In this document: positions 12,831 through 16,959 of the stretch, one piece after another
How the letters are laid out: every line of letters starts with the position of its first letter
How positions within the stretch are numbered: the stretch's first letter is position 1
Assembly: GCA_035294465.1 (NCBI GenBank)
Contig: DATGKW010000191.1
Span: forward strand, 1-16,959
Source of the DNA: Paraktedonobacter sp035294465
Lineage (GTDB): Bacteria; Chloroflexota; Ktedonobacteria; Ktedonobacterales; Ktedonobacteraceae
DNA length: 16,959 nucleotides
Direction of reading: 5' to 3'
Program-made: the position numbers and the translations under genes
The notes under the pieces: model-generated
What the model was told of the DNA's origin: nothing
Database searches by the model: none
Seen by the model: the letters and a program-made list of their open reading frames with translations, nothing else

Positions 12831-15800
12831 TCATAACACGCCCTCCCGGTCAGCTCGCGGCAAAAGGAGGGTGAACGTTGTTCCCTGGCCTGGCGTGCTT
12901 TCCACTTTCAGGTCCCCGCGATGTTTCAACGCGTTATGGCGAGCGCTCCACAGGCCAAAGCCGGTTCCCCCTTTCTCTTTTTTCTTCGAGAAGAACAGCT
13001 CGAAGATTTTGGGAAGATCCTCCGGCGCAATTCCTGTACCCGTATCGCTTACCTGGAAGGCGACATATCGTCCTTCATTATACGCGCGCAAGGTGATGGT
13101 ACCGCCATCGGGCAGAGCCTGAACGGCGTTGGTGATCAGGTTACGCAGAATATCGGCAACGAGATTGCGAAAAACCTGCACGTGGGCTACATCGTCATCG
13201 ATTTCCAGGTAGATTGAGATGGCTGGCTGCGAGATTGGGATGGCCGCCGCTTCCTCAAGTAAGAGCTTGGGAGAGAGGAGGACCGGTTCTTCGCTGGTGC
13301 CTTCTTTCAATTTAGCAAAGCGCTGCTTGAGATCTCCGCTGTAGGATAGGAGAGGCTTGACGGTCTGGCGGATATTTTCCAGCTTTTTAGTGATGTATGG
13401 GTTGTCCAAGCCCAACTGCTCCAGTTCTGATTCGATATCAGAGACATAGGGGGCAACCAGACCCAGATCGTTGCCGAGCCGATGTGTGACCTCGAAGACA
13501 TACTGGCCGAACAAACTCATTTGCTCCGATTCCAGCGCTCGTTGCTCTACTTCTTTGCGCGCCTGCACGGTTTCCAGCCGGTGAATGGTGCTGGCCAGTT
13601 GTTGTGCTAATCCCTCAAAGAAACGGATATCGGCATTCTGAAAGTGCCCAACCTCCTGATGATTCAGGCCGAGGTTGCCGTAATATTGATTTTCAAACAG
13701 AATCGGCGTGACTAGCAGCGAACGGGTCGTTAGATTTGATGGCTGTGGCAGAGCCGCGCCTGGGGGCGGATTTTCAACATCGTCGATTACGATAGTGCGT
13801 AACTCGCGTGCCACCTGTCCGTTCGTGCCCACGTCCATTTTAGTTCGGCGAGAAAGCGCCTCGTATGCCGGTTCTGAAGCGCGCACCAGTTCGAGTTCCT
13901 GTGCATCCTTGTCGAAACGGCGTAACAGCACCAGGCTCTTGCTTTGCTCTTCTGCAATCCTCAAAACGATATCGTAGGCCAGTTCCAGATGCGCGACATC
14001 GGTAATTTTGCCCAGTTCTCGCCCGGCTTGATAGAGCAATTCAAAGCGCTGAGCATCCCGCTGGGCCTCTTTGTAGCGCTCGGCATTTTGTTGTGCAACT
14101 ACAGCCAGGTCTGCCAATCCTTGCAACAGACGCTCATCAGCCTCTTTAAAGTGATGTGGCTCTGTGCTTTCTACATTAAGCACGCCACGCAGTTCATCGC
14201 CTGCCAGCATAGGCACGGCCAGTTCCGAGCGGGTTTTGTGGGAGAGTTGAATGTACGAATCGCCCCACCTGACCTGCGTCACATCCGGGATATTGAGCAG
14301 GCTTCTGCGCGCTGCTGCCTGGCCCACGACGCCCATGCCCACTTCCTGGCGCAGTTCTTTTCTTTCGGCGGCTCCGCGCCGGGCAACCATGTGAAGTTCT
14401 TGCGCTCTAGGGTCATAGAGGTGCAGCGATCCCAGAGTAGAGCGCGTCAGTTCCAGCGCTTTCTCGAGAATCAGATCAAAGACGTGGGTGGAATCAAGCT
14501 GACTGGTAATCTGCTTGCTGATCTCATTGAGCACCTTGCCCTCTTCTACCAGGCGCTTCTCGCGCTTAAACGCTTCGGCATTTTGCAGGACAATTACCGC
14601 CAGATCTGCCAGTCCTTGTAACAGGCGCTCGTCTCGCTCGCTATAATGCTGCGGTGACCGGCTTTCGACATTGAGGACGCCACGTAGTTCGTTGCCTACC
14701 AGCATGGGCACGGCCAGTTCGGAGAGTGTACCGGGGAAGAAATCAAGATACACATCTTTCCAGGGTGGTTGGGAAAGGTCGGCATTGAGCATCTGCCCGG
14801 TTCTGGCGACGTAGCCAACGATGCCTTCCTCTATGCTATGCCTGGTCTCTTTCTTCTCCCCTGTATCCCCGCGCACGGCGGCCATCCAGAGATCATGATG
14901 GTCTGCGTCATAGATCATCAAGTTGCCGCGTGTCGAGTTCGTCAGTTCCAGCGCCTTTTCTACGATCAAATCGAAGACGTGGTCGGGATCAAGCTGGCCA
15001 GTGATCTCTTTGCTGATCTGATTGAGCACGCGCCCTTCTTCTGCCAGACGCTTCTCACGTTCATACGCCTGGCCATTCTTAACCGCCAGGATAGCCTGGC
15101 CTGCGAGCGTCACCAGGAATTCCAGATCCTCCTGGCTGAATGCATTCTCTCTGGTGCTTTCAAAGTTCAGCACGCCAATCGCTTCTTCGCCATCAAGCAG
15201 CGGTACGTCCAATTCTGAAGTGGTATCGGCTACAACCTGGACATAGATATCTCGCCAGGGCAGATCCCGATGAACATTCTTTACCAATGCCGGCTTCTTA
15301 TGCTCCAGTGTCCAGCGAATGATGCCTTTCATCTCTCGTAAGGGAACCTTGTATGACAACAATGCCTCTGCGGAGCGGCCAATCGCGGCCCCGGCCTTCA
15401 GCATATGTGTTCCCTGATCGTAAAGCAGAAGGGAGGCATTTTCGGCCGGTATGCGTTCGCACGCCAGCCTGAGAATGGTATGTAAGACGCTGCTGAGATC
15501 CAGCGCCTGGCTGAGTTCGCGGTCAATGCGCTGCAGGGCTTCTAGCTCGTGTACCCGGCGCTGGCTCAAAGTTCCGAACACTTGCGAGTTTTTGATGGCA
15601 ATGGCCGCGTAATGGGCCAGCCCTTCAATCAGACGCTTCTGAATGGCGTCGAAGCGCTGCGTCTGGCGGAAATTCACGAACAGCACTCCCACCGGTACCT
15701 CCTCGACGCGTAAAGGGATGATTGCCGCCGAACGAACCTGTTCCCGCTCTTTGAAATTACCCAGGTTTTCCTGATACCCGCCGCGCAGTTCAGCGTAGCT

Positions 15801-16959
15801 GGCATCGCTATTCTTCGCAAATATCGGCTCTCCGTGAGCGAGCGCCAGTACGGCCATATCGTTTGGTCGCAGGATTGTGGTCTTGGGAAAAGCGGGATCT
15901 AGCAGGGTGCCTGCCATATGAGGAGGCAGGATGAAGCGCTGGAGCGCGGCGTAGTAGGGGAAGAGCACCACGATGTCGGCCTGCGTTGCCTCCCGGATCT
16001 TTTCAACGACGGCCTGCAAGGTTTGCTCAGCTTCGATTTGCTGGGTGAGAACCTGGCCGGTTTCGTTCAACTGGATCAGATTGCTGTACAGGCGGATATT
16101 ATGCAGCGCCAGAGAGGTGTAGTTGGCCAGCAGTTGCAGCACAAACAAGTCTTCCTGGCCGTAGGCGTTGGGCCGGGGATGCTGGATAGAGAGGATGCCC
16201 AGGGGCATGTCACGCAAGAACAGCGGCGTGATAATTACCGCTTCGGCCTGCTCGGTCCCCTCGCAGCTCCTGCAGATCGACGCCTGGATATCTTCTGGCT
16301 CGTGATTCACTTTCTCAATAAATAAAGCTTGCTGTGTCTCGATGACTTGCTGATACGCTCCTTGCAAGGGTAGGCTGAGGGAGCTGGTCCGCTGGTGCTC
16401 TCTGATATGCAGATCCAGCGCGTTTGTTTGTCGCTGATAGATGCCCAGCACAAGCTTATGGCTCTCATCGAGCACGTTATCAACATACGTTTGCAGTTCT
16501 TGAAAAAGTTCCTCAATCGTTGACAGGTTATGGTTGATCTTTTGTCCAACACGCGCGACCTCTTCAAGATGGCGCTCCAGCCAGACTTCCTGCAAGAGCA
16601 AAGCGGCGTGCGTAGCAAAACTGGTGAACCTTTCGCGATCGGTGGCGCTGAAGTTTCCTACCTGCTGATAGTCCAGGTAGACCACTCCCAGCGGCCTTTG
16701 CCGATGCCGTGTGCGCAGGGCCAGGCCCGCGAATGAGCGAATGCCCTCTCGGCGTGTAAAGGGATTCTGATACTCTGGCGCTTGCGCCAGGTCCTGGATC
16801 AGCAGCATGCCATCTTTCAAGACCTGCTGTGTCACTCCGTGTGGCCTGGGTTTCTCAAACAGCATTTCGCTCCCGGAATGCAAATTTCCTACGGCGGTGC
16901 TCAAATCAATAAACTTCCCAGTAATCGGATTGAAAGCCAGAACCGCGCAGGTATCGGCG
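12831..16959 (-). CDS. Giant multi-GAF sensor histidine kinase, 5' end off window
   Basis: The frame is open to the right edge, so 1375 residues are visible and the true N-terminus is missing. Seven GAF domains can be laid out (visible numbering): 1-127 (truncated), 135-295, 300-463, 475-632, 643-800, 812-968 and 973-1130. Most end in the GAF hallmark (P-x-x-x-x-x-x-x-G-V-L-x-x-x-S/F) plus a helix that runs into the next domain. The transmitter follows: a dimerisation helix with candidate phosphoacceptor H1159 in EVTHRLGNDLG, then HATPase_c with N-box LRNLITNAVQALPDGG (N1273, N1277), G1 VSDTGTGI (D1305) and G2 GGTGFGLW (1330-1337). No membrane segment is visible, so it is probably cytoplasmic. 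No receiver domain is present; the two downstream receiver proteins are the likely partners. A TTG at 16904 is a possible start codon, but residues upstream of it (ADTCAVLAFNPITGKF) are typical GAF sequence, so it is internal. Confidence 0.92.
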   Translation of the reverse strand, partial: ADTCAVLAFNPITGKFIDLSTAVGNLHSGSEMLFEKPRPHGVTQQVLKDGMLLIQDLAQAPEYQNPFTRREGIRSFAGLALRTRHRQRPLGVVYLDYQQVGNFSATDRERFTSFATHAALLLQEVWLERHLEEVARVGQKINHNLSTIEELFQELQTYVDNVLDESHKLVLGIYQRQTNALDLHIREHQRTSSLSLPLQGAYQQVIETQQALFIEKVNHEPEDIQASICRSCEGTEQAEAVIITPLFLRDMPLGILSIQHPRPNAYGQEDLFVLQLLANYTSLALHNIRLYSNLIQLNETGQVLTQQIEAEQTLQAVVEKIREATQADIVVLFPYYAALQRFILPPHMAGTLLDPAFPKTTILRPNDMAVLALAHGEPIFAKNSDASYAELRGGYQENLGNFKEREQVRSAAIIPLRVEEVPVGVLFVNFRQTQRFDAIQKRLIEGLAHYAAIAIKNSQVFGTLSQRRVHELEALQRIDRELSQALDLSSVLHTILRLACERIPAENASLLLYDQGTHMLKAGAAIGRSAEALLSYKVPLREMKGIIRWTLEHKKPALVKNVHRDLPWRDIYVQVVADTTSELDVPLLDGEEAIGVLNFESTRENAFSQEDLEFLVTLAGQAILAVKNGQAYEREKRLAEEGRVLNQISKEITGQLDPDHVFDLIVEKALELTNSTRGNLMIYDADHHDLWMAAVRGDTGEKKETRHSIEEGIVGYVARTGQMLNADLSQPPWKDVYLDFFPGTLSELAVPMLVGNELRGVLNVESRSPQHYSERDERLLQGLADLAVIVLQNAEAFKREKRLVEEGKVLNEISKQITSQLDSTHVFDLILEKALELTRSTLGSLHLYDPRAQELHMVARRGAAERKELRQEVGMGVVGQAAARRSLLNIPDVTQVRWGDSYIQLSHKTRSELAVPMLAGDELRGVLNVESTEPHHFKEADERLLQGLADLAVVAQQNAERYKEAQRDAQRFELLYQAGRELGKITDVAHLELAYDIVLRIAEEQSKSLVLLRRFDKDAQELELVRASEPAYEALSRRTKMDVGTNGQVARELRTIVIDDVENPPPGAALPQPSNLTTRSLLVTPILFENQYYGNLGLNHQEVGHFQNADIRFFEGLAQQLASTIHRLETVQARKEVEQRALESEQMSLFGQYVFEVTHRLGNDLGLVAPYVSDIESELEQLGLDNPYITKKLENIRQTVKPLLSYSGDLKQRFAKLKEGTSEEPVLLSPKLLLEEAAAIPISQPAISIYLEIDDDVAHVQVFRNLVADILRNLITNAVQALPDGGTITLRAYNEGRYVAFQVSDTGTGIAPEDLPKIFELFFSKKKEKGGTGFGLWSARHNALKHRGDLKVESTPGQGTTFTLLLPRADREGVL
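14075..15047 (-). repeat. Two near-duplicate GAF modules in tandem inside the histidine kinase gene
   Basis: The modules at about 15047-14565 and 14555-14075 align almost without gaps. Both begin RL(A/V)EEG(R/K)VLN(Q/E)ISK, share HVFDLI(V/L)EKALELT and end LLQGLADLAV with QNAE. Similarity is also visible in the DNA, for instance around the motif coding for SELAVPML. This indicates a recent internal duplication. The GAF just upstream (475-632) is a more distant relative. Confidence 0.8.

Noticed and set aside
13944..14621. 225-residue plus-strand frame opposite the GAF kinase
   Set aside because: Antisense shadow; its internal repetition only mirrors the duplicated GAF modules.
16850..16904. 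TTG at 16904 as the start of the histidine kinase
   Set aside because: The frame continues to the window edge and the residues before the TTG look like the first strands of a GAF domain, so the gene begins outside the window.

Overview
The window looks like chromosomal DNA of a Chloroflexota bacterium, most probably class Ktedonobacteria. This is judged from protein architecture, not from a marker gene. The indicators are an XRE-HTH/NB-ARC/pentapeptide/14x WD40 STAND protein ending in a characteristic 'GAKGLTDSQRASLLALGA' tail, a divergent atypical sigma-70-like gene, and very large multi-GAF histidine kinases. GC content is moderately high and gene density is very high. There is no stretch above 300 bases without a gene, and I found no tRNA, rRNA, CRISPR array or transposase.

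Layout. (1) 1-3786, minus strand: a tightly packed glycan or lipid-sugar operon, transcribed GT2 glycosyltransferase (3786-3070), TIGR04282/CofC-like nucleotidyl/glycosyltransferase (3077-2397), radical SAM/SPASM protein (2400-1396), an unrecognised 154-aa protein (1352-888), and a GT-C (GT87/DUF2029-like) membrane glycosyltransferase running off the left edge (858-1). The first three genes overlap one another by 8 and 4 bases. (2) 3787-4031: divergent intergenic region. (3) 4032-5165, plus: a small potassium-channel-like protein with filter TLGLGD. (4) 5162-8665, minus: the STAND/WD40 protein, whose stop overlaps the channel stop. (5) 8666-8768: divergent promoter region with helically phased TGTCC repeats. 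(6) 8769-9506, plus: sigma-like factor. (7) 9508-16959, minus: a signalling operon made of a giant histidine kinase with seven visible GAF domains (5' end outside the window), then two tandem paralogues that fuse a receiver domain to an APH/choline-kinase-like phosphotransferase domain and a helical tail.

How the genes may work together. Region 7 reads as a phosphorelay. A soluble multi-ligand or multi-input GAF kinase would phosphorylate Asp55 of one or both receivers, which would switch an attached kinase-fold domain instead of a DNA-binding domain. This is the most interesting system in the window. The STAND protein and the sigma-like factor form a second regulatory pair sharing a 103-bp divergent control region. 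The sugar operon probably builds a polyprenol-linked or cell-surface glycan, with a radical SAM step of unknown chemistry.

All functional calls come from reading motifs by eye; no searches were run.
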